Program-made: the position numbers and the translations under genes
NCBI RefSeq assembly: GCF_027924145.1
Contig: NZ_BRVP01000021.1
Span: forward strand, 1-51,952
Length of the DNA: 51,952 nucleotides
Direction: 5' to 3'
Origin: Neptunitalea chrysea
Lineage (GTDB): Bacteria > Bacteroidota > Bacteroidia > Flavobacteriales > Flavobacteriaceae
Shown: piece by piece, positions 1 through 9,028 of the stretch
Position numbering within the stretch: position 1 is the stretch's first letter
Layout of the letters: every line of letters starts with the position of its first letter
Notes under the pieces: model-generated
The model's database searches: none
Told to the model about the DNA's origin: nothing
The model's input: only the letters and a program-made list of their open reading frames with translations

Positions 1-128
1 TTCTCTCAAAAAACAAACTTTATTAGAGACAATTTTCAACTTCCCTACAACAAGCTTCTAACTAGTGTTTTACAAAAAAGGATAGAAGACTAAAGTTAAT
101 ACATTCGAATGAGTTAGGCAAGAAAAAG

Positions 129-779
129 TTAGTTTTTCCACTTTTTAGATAGTTTATCAAAGTCTAAACCAAGGACATCTTTCTGTTTTTCGAGCGTTCC
201 AACAGCAAAAGCCCGTTGCAGAATATCTTCTATAAGGTAGTCTTGTTTTACTTTTCTTGGATTATACTCTTCTTTTAAGGTTAGTTTAAACATACTAGCT
301 GTAGTATTATACCAAAAAGCTTTCCACCCGCTTCTATATTCCTTTATTAGAGAATATGCTGTTTCTCCGGTTTGCCTATGAATTAACTTAATTAATATTT
401 CCCCTTCTGTTCTTGTCATTTTCTTTAATTCTTCAGTAAACTCATTTTCTATATACTCCTGCATCCTTTTAATATACCTTTTCCTCAATCTATTTGAGTC
501 TAGTGTATCAAGAATATTATTCATATTGGTTAAACGTTCGGCCGCCAACTTTGCATACGGATACACTTTATGCACTTTTCTTCTTAATATATAATAGTCT
601 ACTTTCTTCTTGTGTGATGTAAATTTTAGCTTTTCGAACAATACTACTTCATCTAATTCTATATATACTCCTAAATCTTCATCTAAACTATCTATATATT
701 CTTCTCCCCCATCCTCTACTTGTGCATGACCAAAAGAAATACCTAAAACTATACCTATATATATAAGGAGTGTTCTCAT
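129..779 (-). CDS. Exported DUF4294-like protein
   Basis: Predicted secreted or periplasmic protein of unknown function, about 216 residues. An upstream in-frame ATG at 816-818 exists, but the ATG at 777-779 begins a clean signal peptide (MRTLLIYIGIVLGISFGHAQ), so I prefer it. The mature part is charged and probably helical, with a Tyr/Arg-rich start (YYILRRKVHKVYPYAK) and a central segment KMTRTEGEILIKLIHRQTG. I recognise this pattern as the DUF4294 family of Flavobacteriaceae, from memory and without a search. It is divergent from the M42 peptidase gene, across about 140 bases. No catalytic motif is evident, and no function can be assigned. Confidence 0.75.
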   Translation of the reverse strand: MRTLLIYIGIVLGISFGHAQVEDGGEEYIDSLDEDLGVYIELDEVVLFEKLKFTSHKKKVDYYILRRKVHKVYPYAKLAAERLTNMNNILDTLDSNRLRKRYIKRMQEYIENEFTEELKKMTRTEGEILIKLIHRQTGETAYSLIKEYRSGWKAFWYNTTASMFKLTLKEEYNPRKVKQDYLIEDILQRAFAVGTLEKQKDVLGLDFDKLSKKWKN

Positions 780-920
780 AAATTTTATCTTCTCGTATTT
801 TGATTGCTTCAAAAACAATACCGAAAGTAAAAAAACATTCAGTATCTTCGTTTACATTTACTCTATATTTTATAGGTGTAAATTCTATTTAGAAATAATT
901 ACTAATTTAAAACAGTTTAG

Positions 921-2009
921 ATGACAAAAAAAAGCATCCTAACAAAAAAATCGATTGATTTTTTAGAGCGCTATCTTAATAATGCTGCGCCTACAGGATA
1001 TGAATGGGAAGGTCAAAAACTATGGATGGAATATTTAAAACCATATGTAGATACATTTATCACCGATACCTATGGCTCCGCAGTTGGAGTTATAAACCCA
1101 GATGCTCCTTTTAAAGTAGTTATCGAAGGACATTCTGACGAAATATCATGGTATGTAAATTACATTACAGATAATGGTTTAATATATGTTATTAGAAATG
1201 GTGGTAGCGACCATCAAATTGCGCCTTCTAAATGGGTAGATATCCATACTAAAAAAGGTATTGTAAAAGGTGTTTTTGGATGGCCTGCTATTCATACACG
1301 TAAACAAGGTAAAGAACAAGCACCTACTTTAGAAAATATTTTTGTAGATATAGGTGCTAAAAATAAAGAAGAAGTTGAAGAGATGGGGGTTCATGTAGGT
1401 TGCGTAATTACCTATCCAGATACTTTCCAAGTTCTTAATGAGAATAAATTTGTTTGTAGAGCTATAGACAACCGTGCCGGTGGTTTTATGATTGCCGAAG
1501 TTGCCAGACTTTTACATGAAAATAAAAAAGAACTTCCGTTTGGGCTGTACATTACTAACTCGGTACAGGAAGAAATTGGTTTAAGAGGTGCCGAGATGAT
1601 TACTCAAACCATTAAACCAAATGTTGCCATTGTAACAGATGTGTGTCATGACACTACAACTCCCATGATTAATCAAAAAAAAGAAGGTCATACCGAAATA
1701 GGTAAAGGTCCGGTTATTTCCTATGCGCCTGCTGTACAAAATAAACTAAGAGAGCGTATCATTGAAACTGCCGAAGCTAAAGAAATACCGTTTCAACGTT
1801 TAGCTTCTTCTAGATATACAGGTACCGATACCGATGCTTTTGCTTATAGCAATGGTGGTGTTGCGTCTGCGCTTATATCTTTACCATTACGTTATATGCA
1901 TACAACGGTAGAAATGATACAAAAAGAAGATATGGAAAATGTGATTCGTTTAATCTACGAAACACTACTAACCATTAAAGAAGGTGAAACTTTTAGTTAC
2001 TTCGATTAG
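921..2009 (+). CDS. M42-family metallo-aminopeptidase
   Basis: Cytosolic zinc/cobalt-dependent aminopeptidase of the M42 (glutamyl aminopeptidase/endoglucanase-like) family. It would trim N-terminal residues from peptides. The expected metal ligands and catalytic residues are present in order: H71 and D73 (GHSDE), D183 (DNRAGG), E217-E218 (QEEIGLRGA), D240 (VTDVCHD) and H327 (MHTTVE). The 362-residue length is normal for the family and there is no signal peptide. The Nudix gene follows after 14 bases, so the two are probably co-transcribed. The family also includes proteins once annotated as cellulases; the ligand set here argues for a peptidase. Confidence 0.9.
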   Translation: MTKKSILTKKSIDFLERYLNNAAPTGYEWEGQKLWMEYLKPYVDTFITDTYGSAVGVINPDAPFKVVIEGHSDEISWYVNYITDNGLIYVIRNGGSDHQIAPSKWVDIHTKKGIVKGVFGWPAIHTRKQGKEQAPTLENIFVDIGAKNKEEVEEMGVHVGCVITYPDTFQVLNENKFVCRAIDNRAGGFMIAEVARLLHENKKELPFGLYITNSVQEEIGLRGAEMITQTIKPNVAIVTDVCHDTTTPMINQKKEGHTEIGKGPVISYAPAVQNKLRERIIETAEAKEIPFQRLASSRYTGTDTDAFAYSNGGVASALISLPLRYMHTTVEMIQKEDMENVIRLIYETLLTIKEGETFSYFD

Positions 2010-2023
2010 TCCTTATATATAAT

Positions 2024-2569
2024 ATGGAAGAATTTGTAGACATACTCGATGCGCAAGGTTTAAAAACAGGACAAACATGTTCTAAAAAACTTGCGCATCG
2101 GTATGGCTATATACATGGTACAGTACATATTTGGTTTTACACTATTGCCAAAGAACTTCTCTTACAAAAAAGGGCTATTACTAAAGAAGCGTTTCCTGGG
2201 TTATGGGACACCTCTGTTGCAGGACATATAAGCGCAGGCGAAACTATATTAGAAGCAGCCGTACGAGAGGTTGAAGAGGAAATAGGATTATCTATAGAGC
2301 CTTCCTCCCTTAGAAACATTGGCGTTTCACAACAAAGAGTTGAACATAGTTCTGACTTTATTGATGCCGAATTTAATCACTTATTTATTTGTGCGCTTAC
2401 AATCCCAATAGAAAAACTACAAAGACAGATTGAGGAAGTTGATGAACTTAAGCTAATTTCCATCACCAATTTCCAACAGCAACTTACCAATCAAGAGGCA
2501 TTAAAATTATATGTTCCGCATACTTTAGCCTATTATGAGCATATAATAAATACCATCTCTTCAATATAA
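2024..2569 (+). CDS. Nudix hydrolase
   Basis: Hydrolase of nucleoside-diphosphate-linked substrates, with a complete Nudix box at residues 67-89: G67, E73, R81-E82 and the E84-E85-E86-I-G-L run fit GX5EX7REUXEEXGU. The N-terminal EEFVDILDAQGLKTG and HRYGYIHGTVHIW resemble the isopentenyl-diphosphate-isomerase-like/YfcD Nudix subgroup. Length is 181 residues, with no signal peptide. It sits 14 bases behind the M42 peptidase. The substrate cannot be read from sequence, and a true IPP isomerase is less likely because the family's specific Cys motif is not apparent. Confidence 0.88.
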   Translation: MEEFVDILDAQGLKTGQTCSKKLAHRYGYIHGTVHIWFYTIAKELLLQKRAITKEAFPGLWDTSVAGHISAGETILEAAVREVEEEIGLSIEPSSLRNIGVSQQRVEHSSDFIDAEFNHLFICALTIPIEKLQRQIEEVDELKLISITNFQQQLTNQEALKLYVPHTLAYYEHIINTISSI

Positions 2570-2679
2570 CTCTCAAAATTTACTTATCTTTAATAGGTAG
2601 AATAAACTCTAAACCACACTCATCTTCTAAAAGAAATTCCCCTGATGATTTATTCCTTTAGAGTACAATACACGTTATA

Positions 2680-4602
2680 ATGAAGAATACAATAGCTGAT
2701 AGGGTTTATGATTTCCTTAAAAAATATCCTCCTTTTGATATTATTAAAAAAGAAGATCTGATTACGATTGCTGAAAATGTTACTATTGCCTATTTAGAAA
2801 AGGGAAAAGTGCTTTTTAAAAATGACGATAATAAACATGGATATTTCTATATTGTAAAAGAAGGTGGGGTTGTTTTGAAGAAAAATGAACTACCTGACGC
2901 GGAAATTATAGATATATGTGATGAGGGAGACGTATTTGGTTTACGCCCTTTAATAACAAATGACAGCTATATGATGACTGCTATAGCCGAAGAAGAAGCG
3001 TTAGTTTATGGTATTGCTATTGATGTATTTAAACCTATTCTTGAAAAAGAACAACACGTAGGCCTCTTTTTAATAGAGAGTTTTACTTCTAAAACTAAAA
3101 CACCTTTCACTAATAAATACACCAATGATTTATACCATGACAATGATGCTATAAGTGTTGGTGAAAAAGATTTACAGGAGCTACAAATAATAAAGTATAC
3201 AGGAAATCCTTTTTGCATTGATAAGGACGATCTGGTTATTAAAGCAGCTACCCGGATGTCTGAAAACAGAGTTGGTAGTTTAATAGTAATAGATGAACAC
3301 AAACTTCCGATAGGAATTATTACAGATAAAGATTTTAGACACAAAATTGTTACTGGTGTGTTTAACAACAGGGTACCGGTTAGAGAAATTATGTCGTTCC
3401 CAGTTGAAACTTTTAAAAAGAATCTTACCATTACTGAAGCTCAATTAGCCATGGTAAAGAATAAAACTGGGCATTTAGTGATTACTGAAGATGGTACTGA
3501 CCAAACAAAAGCTATTGGAATATTAACAGAGCATGATGTGGTTATTTCACAAGGAAACAGTGCTTCTGGATTAATGAAAGCTATTAAACGTAGCCGAAGC
3601 TCTAAAGAACTTAGAAAAATACGCCAGCAAATAACCCATTTATTAAAAGGCTATATATTCCAAAATATACCAGTAACCATTATAACTCAAATTATTCACG
3701 AGTTAAATGAAGCAATAACTATACGAGTTATAGAAATAGCTTTAGATCGTATGCCTGAAAAACCCCCAGTACAATTCTCTTGGCTTAGCTTGGGTAGCCA
3801 TGGTAGAAAAGAGCAACTATTGGTAACAGACCAAGACAATGCCTTAGTGTTTGAAGATGTACCCAATGATAAATATGATGACGTTAAAAAGTACTTTATC
3901 ATTTTAGCTACCAAAGTAAACATCCTTTTAAATAAAGTTGGATACGAATTTTGCCCCGCCGATATGATGGCAAGAAATCCTAAATGGTGTCAAAGCCTTT
4001 CAGAATGGAAATCTCAGTTTAGTCATTGGATACACCATGTAGATAATGAAGATATATTGTTTAGCTCCATATTTTTTGATTTTAATAGAACATATGGTAG
4101 TAAAGAATTAGTAAGAGAGCTTTCTGAAAGTATCTTTTCCGCTACGAAGTATAATCCGTTATTCTTTACTTTAATGGGTAGAAGTGCATTGCAAAATCCG
4201 TCACCTCTCGGATTTTTTAGACAATTTTTGGTAGAACAAGATGGGGAACATAAAGATATGTTTGATATTAAAGCACGTGCACTAATGCCAATGATAGATG
4301 CCGCCCGAATTTTAATCTTATCTCACAAAATAAAATCTGTAAACAATACTGCTGAGCGCTATGAAAAACTAGCCGAGCTAGAACCATCTAATAAAGAGTT
4401 TTATACATCGTGTTCTTACGCGGTTAAGGCATTAATAAAATTTAGAACAAAACACGGGCTTATGCAGCATAGCAATGGTAGGTACATCATACTTAAAGAA
4501 CTCACCAAAGAAGAGCGTTTAAAACTAAAAAGGTGTTTTAAAACAATTAGTGAATTACAAGAGCTTATTAAATTAAGATTTAAAGTTGCACAATTTTTAT
4601 AA
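2680..4602 (+). CDS. cNMP-binding/CBS/DUF294 nucleotidyltransferase-like protein
   Basis: Large cytosolic multidomain protein, 640 residues. In order: a cyclic-nucleotide-binding-like domain (about 15-135), two CBS domains (about 165-295, with GSLIVIDEHKLPIGIITDKD and GILTEHDVVIS), a GlnD-like nucleotidyltransferase core with G372-S-H-G-R-K-E378 and D384-Q-D386, and a helical DUF294 C-terminal substrate-binding region. The family architecture suggests a small-molecule-sensing nucleotidyltransferase; neither ligand nor target is known from sequence. The stop overlaps the ATG of the next exonuclease gene (TAATG), implying translational coupling. Similar protein-exonuclease pairs occur in Bacteroidota, which suggests a joint role. 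Confidence 0.85.
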   Translation: MKNTIADRVYDFLKKYPPFDIIKKEDLITIAENVTIAYLEKGKVLFKNDDNKHGYFYIVKEGGVVLKKNELPDAEIIDICDEGDVFGLRPLITNDSYMMTAIAEEEALVYGIAIDVFKPILEKEQHVGLFLIESFTSKTKTPFTNKYTNDLYHDNDAISVGEKDLQELQIIKYTGNPFCIDKDDLVIKAATRMSENRVGSLIVIDEHKLPIGIITDKDFRHKIVTGVFNNRVPVREIMSFPVETFKKNLTITEAQLAMVKNKTGHLVITEDGTDQTKAIGILTEHDVVISQGNSASGLMKAIKRSRSSKELRKIRQQITHLLKGYIFQNIPVTIITQIIHELNEAITIRVIEIALDRMPEKPPVQFSWLSLGSHGRKEQLLVTDQDNALVFEDVPNDKYDDVKKYFIILATKVNILLNKVGYEFCPADMMARNPKWCQSLSEWKSQFSHWIHHVDNEDILFSSIFFDFNRTYGSKELVRELSESIFSATKYNPLFFTLMGRSALQNPSPLGFFRQFLVEQDGEHKDMFDIKARALMPMIDAARILILSHKIKSVNNTAERYEKLAELEPSNKEFYTSCSYAVKALIKFRTKHGLMQHSNGRYIILKELTKEERLKLKRCFKTISELQELIKLRFKVAQFL

Positions 4603-5267
4603 TGCGAAAGTGGTTTAAAAAGACTAAAATAGAATATCCTACATTTTGGAATTCGTATAAAAGTTATTTTGATAAAGAAAATTTAAACATCCCATTAAAG
4701 GATGTCACCTTTGTTGTACTAGATACTGAAACAACCGGATTTAATTACACCCATGACAGAATGCTATGTATTGGTGCTGTAAAATTAAGAGGTAATTTAA
4801 TTGATGTAGGCTCTTCATTTGAACTTTATATTGACCAGACCGCTTTTAACCCAGATTCCGTAGAAATTCATGGTATTATGAAAAACACACAATTTGAAAA
4901 AGTTTCAGAAACAAAAGCCTTAAGAGAATTTCTAGCGTATTTAAAGGATAGTGTTATTGTAGCGCACCATACTTATTTTGATGTTACCATGATTAATCGT
5001 GCCTTGGAGAGAAACGGACTCCCCTACCTACTAAACCAAACATTAGACACAGGTCACTTATTTAAAAAAACAAAAGCTATTAATAGATTACTTCAAAATG
5101 ACAGAGGATATTCTTTAGATGATGTATGTAAAGAACTTAACATACCTATAAAAGACCGACATACCGCAGCCGGCGATGCTATGCTAACAGCACAGGCATT
5201 TTTAAAAATTTTAGCTCGTTTAAAATTTAAACCCGCTTCTTCCTTAAAATCATTAATAAGAAAATAG
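4602..5267 (+). CDS. DnaQ-like 3'-5' exonuclease
   Basis: DEDDh-type 3'-5' exonuclease (epsilon/PolC-like), 221 residues, expected to degrade or proofread single-stranded DNA ends. Motifs: ExoI VVLDTETTGF with D41 and E43, ExoII HHTYFD with D127, and ExoIII H187-TAAGD192. There is no polymerase domain and no signal peptide. The ATG overlaps the stop of the upstream cNMP/CBS/DUF294 gene by one base. Because of that pairing it may not be the replicative DnaQ and may act in a regulated repair or nucleotide-turnover process (inference). Confidence 0.88.
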   Translation: MRKWFKKTKIEYPTFWNSYKSYFDKENLNIPLKDVTFVVLDTETTGFNYTHDRMLCIGAVKLRGNLIDVGSSFELYIDQTAFNPDSVEIHGIMKNTQFEKVSETKALREFLAYLKDSVIVAHHTYFDVTMINRALERNGLPYLLNQTLDTGHLFKKTKAINRLLQNDRGYSLDDVCKELNIPIKDRHTAAGDAMLTAQAFLKILARLKFKPASSLKSLIRK

Positions 5268-5354
5268 CTATATTTTTTTAGCAAGAAATACATTGATAAA
5301 ACGTTACTTACATTCTCTATTACGTATCTTTACACGAAACAAATATATAGAGAT

Positions 5355-5840
5355 ATGAGTTTCACTTATAAAACCAAAGTAAATGGAACGATGAATTTTG
5401 AAATTACACAAGAGGAACTAGACTCCTTAGACGTAATTTCTACCACTCCATCTTCGTTTCATTTATTAATAAGCAGCAAATCTTACCACCCCGAGATTAT
5501 TGGATCCGATTTTTTGTCGAAATCCTACAACGTTAGAGTGAATAATAATGCATATGAAGTAACCATTTCAGATGAATTAGACCAACTAATTTCAGAAATG
5601 GGATTCTCTTTAGGCGGCATAAAACACGTGCATGATATTAAGGCTCCGATGCCCGGTTTAATTTTAGACATTAACGTTACCATAGGTCAAGCGGTAAAAG
5701 AAGATGATCCGCTTCTTGTTCTTGAAGCTATGAAAATGGAAAATGTTATTGCTTCGCCAAAAGAAGGTATCATAAAATCTATTGTTGTTACCAAAGGACA
5801 AGCTGTTGTTAAAGACACTCTATTAATAGAATTTGAATAA
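5355..5840 (+). CDS. Biotin carboxyl carrier protein of acyl-CoA carboxylase
   Basis: Carries the biotin that shuttles CO2 between the carboxylase and carboxyltransferase encoded next. The C-terminal biotinyl domain (about 90-161) contains EAMKMEN with the biotin-accepting K127, preceded by the typical APMPGLILDINV strand. The N-terminal 90 residues are the extra domain seen in propionyl-CoA-carboxylase-type carriers of Bacteroidota, not the proline/alanine-rich linker of AccB. It is first gene of the operon, 3 bases before the carboxylase gene. A TATCTTTA sequence at 5325-5332 resembles a Bacteroidota -7 element. Confidence 0.9.
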   Translation: MSFTYKTKVNGTMNFEITQEELDSLDVISTTPSSFHLLISSKSYHPEIIGSDFLSKSYNVRVNNNAYEVTISDELDQLISEMGFSLGGIKHVHDIKAPMPGLILDINVTIGQAVKEDDPLLVLEAMKMENVIASPKEGIIKSIVVTKGQAVVKDTLLIEFE

Positions 5841-5843
5841 CCT

Positions 5844-7283
5844 ATGAAAAAAATATTAGTAGCAAACCGTGGAGAAATTGCTCTTAGAGTAATGAAAACA
5901 GCCAAAAAAATGGGGATTAAAACCGTGGCTGTATTCTCTGAAGCAGACAGAAATGCACCTCATGTTCGTTTTGCAGATGAAGCAGTATGCATTGGGCCGG
6001 CTCCCTCAAACCAAAGTTATTTGTTGGCGGATAAAATTATAGAGGTAGCCAAATCATTATATGTAGATGCGATACATCCGGGATATGGTTTTTTAAGTGA
6101 AAACGCCTCATTTTCTCAAAAAGTTGAAGACAGTGGTTTAACCTTCATAGGGCCAAAAGCACACTCTATAGAAGTAATGGGTAGCAAATTAGCTGCCAAG
6201 GATACTGTGAAAGCCTATAATATTCCAATGGTACCCGGCATAGATAAAGCTATTACCGATGTTGACAAAGCAAAAAAAGTGGCAGAAGAAATAGGGTTTC
6301 CTATTCTTATTAAAGCCTCTGCCGGCGGCGGTGGTAAAGGTATGAGAGTGGTTAATAGCGTAGAAGATTTTGAATCTCAAATGAACAGAGCAGTAAGTGA
6401 AGCTATATCCTCATTTGGTGATGGTTCTGTTTTTATAGAAAAATACGTTACTTCTCCTCGTCATATTGAAATTCAAATTATAGCCGATACTCATGGTAAC
6501 ACTGTACATTTATTTGAAAGAGAATGCAGTGTTCAAAGACGTCATCAAAAAGTAGTTGAAGAAGCGCCTTCTGCTGTGCTAACTCCAGAGTTAAGAGCTC
6601 AAATGGGAGAGGCTGCTGTAAAAGTTGCAAAATCTTGTGATTTTATTGGAGCTGGTACAATAGAATTTCTACTAGATGAAAATCTTAATTTCTATTTCCT
6701 TGAAATGAATACCCGATTGCAAGTAGAGCATCCGGTATCTGAAATTATAACAGGCTTAGATTTAGTAGAACTACAGATAAAAGTAGCAAGAGGTGAAACA
6801 TTACCTTTTGCTCAAGAAGATTTATCTATAAAAGGGCATGCATTAGAATTACGTGTGTATGCCGAAGATTCCTTAAATGATTTTTTACCTAGTGTTGGTA
6901 AATTAATTACGTATAAACTGCCTTCAGGTGAAGGTATACGTGTAGATAATGGTTTTGAGGAAGGCATGGACATTCCGATTTATTACGATCCCATGTTAGC
7001 CAAACTAATTACCTATGGTAAGAATCGTGAAGAAGCTATTGAGCTTATGATAAAAGCTATTGAAGATTATGAAGTAGTAGGTGTTGAAACTACCCTTCCT
7101 TTCGGGAAATTTGTATGCGAACATGAAGCGTTCACGTCGGGAAATTTTGATACACACTTTGTTAAAAAGCACTATCAACCAGCTATCTTGGAAGAACAAA
7201 GTGAAAAAGAAGCAAAAATTGCAGCACTCATTGCTCTCAAGCAATATTTGAAAGACAAACAATTATTACGCTTACCTAATTAA
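5844..7283 (+). CDS. accC: Acyl-CoA carboxylase biotin carboxylase subunit
   Basis: ATP-dependent carboxylation of carrier-bound biotin with bicarbonate. It has the full biotin-carboxylase architecture: an N-terminal [16 protein letters not shown], an ATP-grasp Gly-rich loop G161-GGGKG166, FIEKYV and HIEIQI, and the metal/bicarbonate segment [14 protein letters not shown] with E287, N289 and R291. Length is 479 residues, slightly longer than E. coli AccC, with a Lys/Glu-rich tail. It sits between the biotin carrier and the carboxyltransferase, 10 bases before the latter. The context points to a propionyl-CoA (or related) carboxylase more than to fatty-acid ACC; the symbol refers only to the subunit family. 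Confidence 0.92.
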   Translation: MKKILVANRGEIALRVMKTAKKMGIKTVAVFSEADRNAPHVRFADEAVCIGPAPSNQSYLLADKIIEVAKSLYVDAIHPGYGFLSENASFSQKVEDSGLTFIGPKAHSIEVMGSKLAAKDTVKAYNIPMVPGIDKAITDVDKAKKVAEEIGFPILIKASAGGGGKGMRVVNSVEDFESQMNRAVSEAISSFGDGSVFIEKYVTSPRHIEIQIIADTHGNTVHLFERECSVQRRHQKVVEEAPSAVLTPELRAQMGEAAVKVAKSCDFIGAGTIEFLLDENLNFYFLEMNTRLQVEHPVSEIITGLDLVELQIKVARGETLPFAQEDLSIKGHALELRVYAEDSLNDFLPSVGKLITYKLPSGEGIRVDNGFEEGMDIPIYYDPMLAKLITYGKNREEAIELMIKAIEDYEVVGVETTLPFGKFVCEHEAFTSGNFDTHFVKKHYQPAILEEQSEKEAKIAALIALKQYLKDKQLLRLPN

Positions 7284-7293
7284 GACAATCATC

Positions 7294-8835
7294 ATGAAAA
7301 ATAAAATACAAGTACTGAACGAAAAACTAGCCGAAGCACACTTAGGCGGTGGGGAAGTACGCATTAACAAACAGCACGAAAAAAGAAAATTAACAGCAAG
7401 AGAACGTGTCTATTATTTTTTAGATGGAGGTTCTTTTGAGGAAATAGGGATTTTAGTAACTCACCGTACTACCGATTTTAATATGGAGAAGGAAACCTAT
7501 TACGGTGACGGTGTTGTTACCGGATATGGTACGGTAAACGGCAGATTAGTATATGTGTTTGCACAAGACTTTACCGTTTTTGGGGGTGCATTATCTGAAA
7601 CACAGGCAGAAAAAATTTGTAAAGTAATGGATTTGGCTGTTAAGGTAGGTGTACCGGTAATTGGTTTAAATGATTCAGGTGGTGCAAGAATTCAAGAAGG
7701 TGTGCGCTCTTTAGGCGGATATGCAGATATTTTCTACAGAAATGTGCAAGCATCAGGAGTAATTCCACAAATATCTGCCATTATGGGGCCTTGTGCTGGG
7801 GGGGCTGTATACTCTCCTTCTATGACCGACTTTACATTAATGGTTGAAGATACCAGTTATATGTTTGTTACCGGACCCAATGTTGTAAAAACGGTTACCA
7901 ACGAAACCGTAACAGCAGAAGAATTAGGAGGTGCAAGTACACATGCTACAAAATCTGGAGTAGCTCACGTTATTTCTAATAATGATGTTGAGTGTCTTGA
8001 AGATGTAAAAAAATTATTGAGTTACCTTCCACAAAATTCTAAAGAAAAAACACAAAAATTACCGTATACCCCAGGAGATGAAAAAAGAGAAATCTTAGAT
8101 TCTATAGTGCCAGATAATGCCAATAAACCGTACGATATGCATCAGGTTATAAAAGGTATTATTGATGAAAATTCCTTTTATGAAATTCATAAAGAATTTG
8201 CAGAAAACATTATTGTAGGTTTTGCAAGAATTGGGGGACGAAGTATTGGTATAATTGCTAATCAACCAATGTTTTTAGCAGGAGTGTTAGATGTTAACAG
8301 CTCTATTAAAGCTGCAAGATTTACTCGTTTTTGCGATGCCTTTAATATTCCGCTATTAGTATTAGTGGATGTACCAGGTTTTTTGCCGGGAACGGATCAG
8401 GAATGGAATGGAATTATTGTACACGGAGCAAAATTATTATATGCTTTAAGTGAAGCTACCGTACCAAGAGTTACTGTTATTACCCGAAAAGCTTATGGTG
8501 GTGCGTACGATGTAATGAATTCTAAACATATTGGAGCCGACTTTAACTTTGCATGGCCTACTGCAGAAATTGCCGTTATGGGAGCTAAAGGCGCCAGTGA
8601 AATTATATTTAGAAAAGAGATTAAAGCCGCAGACAATCCCGAGTTAAAACTTGCAGAAAAAGAAGCGGAATATGCAGAGACATTTGCGAACCCATATAAG
8701 GCTGCTCAAAGAGGATTTATAGACGAAGTAATTTTACCGCACGATACCAGAAGAAAGCTAATGAAAGTATTTAGCATGCTAGAAAACAAAGAAGTTGTAG
8801 CCCCTTCTCGTAAACATGGAAATATTCCATTATAG
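7294..8835 (+). CDS. Acyl-CoA carboxylase carboxyltransferase (PccB-like)
   Basis: Transfers CO2 from carboxybiotin to an acyl-CoA, probably propionyl-CoA to methylmalonyl-CoA. Single-chain carboxyltransferase of 513 residues with N- and C-terminal crotonase-like halves: an N-half segment [17 protein letters not shown] with [10 protein letters not shown], and a C-half segment [16 protein letters not shown] with [11 protein letters not shown]. It lacks the AccD zinc-finger N-terminus, as expected for a PCC/acyl-CoA carboxylase beta subunit. Last gene of the three-gene operon, followed by strong hairpins. The acyl specificity is inferred from family resemblance. Methylcrotonyl-CoA carboxylase is the main alternative. 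Confidence 0.9.
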   Translation: MKNKIQVLNEKLAEAHLGGGEVRINKQHEKRKLTARERVYYFLDGGSFEEIGILVTHRTTDFNMEKETYYGDGVVTGYGTVNGRLVYVFAQDFTVFGGALSETQAEKICKVMDLAVKVGVPVIGLNDSGGARIQEGVRSLGGYADIFYRNVQASGVIPQISAIMGPCAGGAVYSPSMTDFTLMVEDTSYMFVTGPNVVKTVTNETVTAEELGGASTHATKSGVAHVISNNDVECLEDVKKLLSYLPQNSKEKTQKLPYTPGDEKREILDSIVPDNANKPYDMHQVIKGIIDENSFYEIHKEFAENIIVGFARIGGRSIGIIANQPMFLAGVLDVNSSIKAARFTRFCDAFNIPLLVLVDVPGFLPGTDQEWNGIIVHGAKLLYALSEATVPRVTVITRKAYGGAYDVMNSKHIGADFNFAWPTAEIAVMGAKGASEIIFRKEIKAADNPELKLAEKEAEYAETFANPYKAAQRGFIDEVILPHDTRRKLMKVFSMLENKEVVAPSRKHGNIPL

Positions 8836-8906
8836 TTTGAATGTACTTTAAGTTTAGGATTAAATCTTATACTTTAATTATATTTTTTAGTTAGTTAGTT
8901 TTAATA

Positions 8907-8937
8907 AAACTCCGGACAGTTGTTCGGAGTTTTTTTA
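8907..8937 (+). terminator. Rho-independent terminator of carboxylase operon
   Basis: Hairpin AACTCCGgACA-gt-TGTtCGGAGTT followed by a seven-T run. It ends the plus-strand carboxylase operon. Confidence 0.9.
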
Positions 8938-8978
8938 TAAAAAAAGCATCAAATAAAATATATGATGCTTTTTTTTAA
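8938..8978. terminator. Bidirectional terminator hairpin
   Basis: AGCATCA and TGATGCT arms flanked by A-runs and T-runs, so it can act in both directions. It lies between convergent operons and would end the minus-strand surface-protein operon. Confidence 0.8.
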
Positions 8979-9028
8979 TAATAATATATAAAGTAGTCGT
9001 ATTCTCGAATAAGCAGATAATTTTTTGA

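Noticed and set aside
1-128. Partial gene at the window start
   Set aside because: No open frame with recognisable protein sequence; AT-rich intergenic DNA downstream of the DUF4294 gene.
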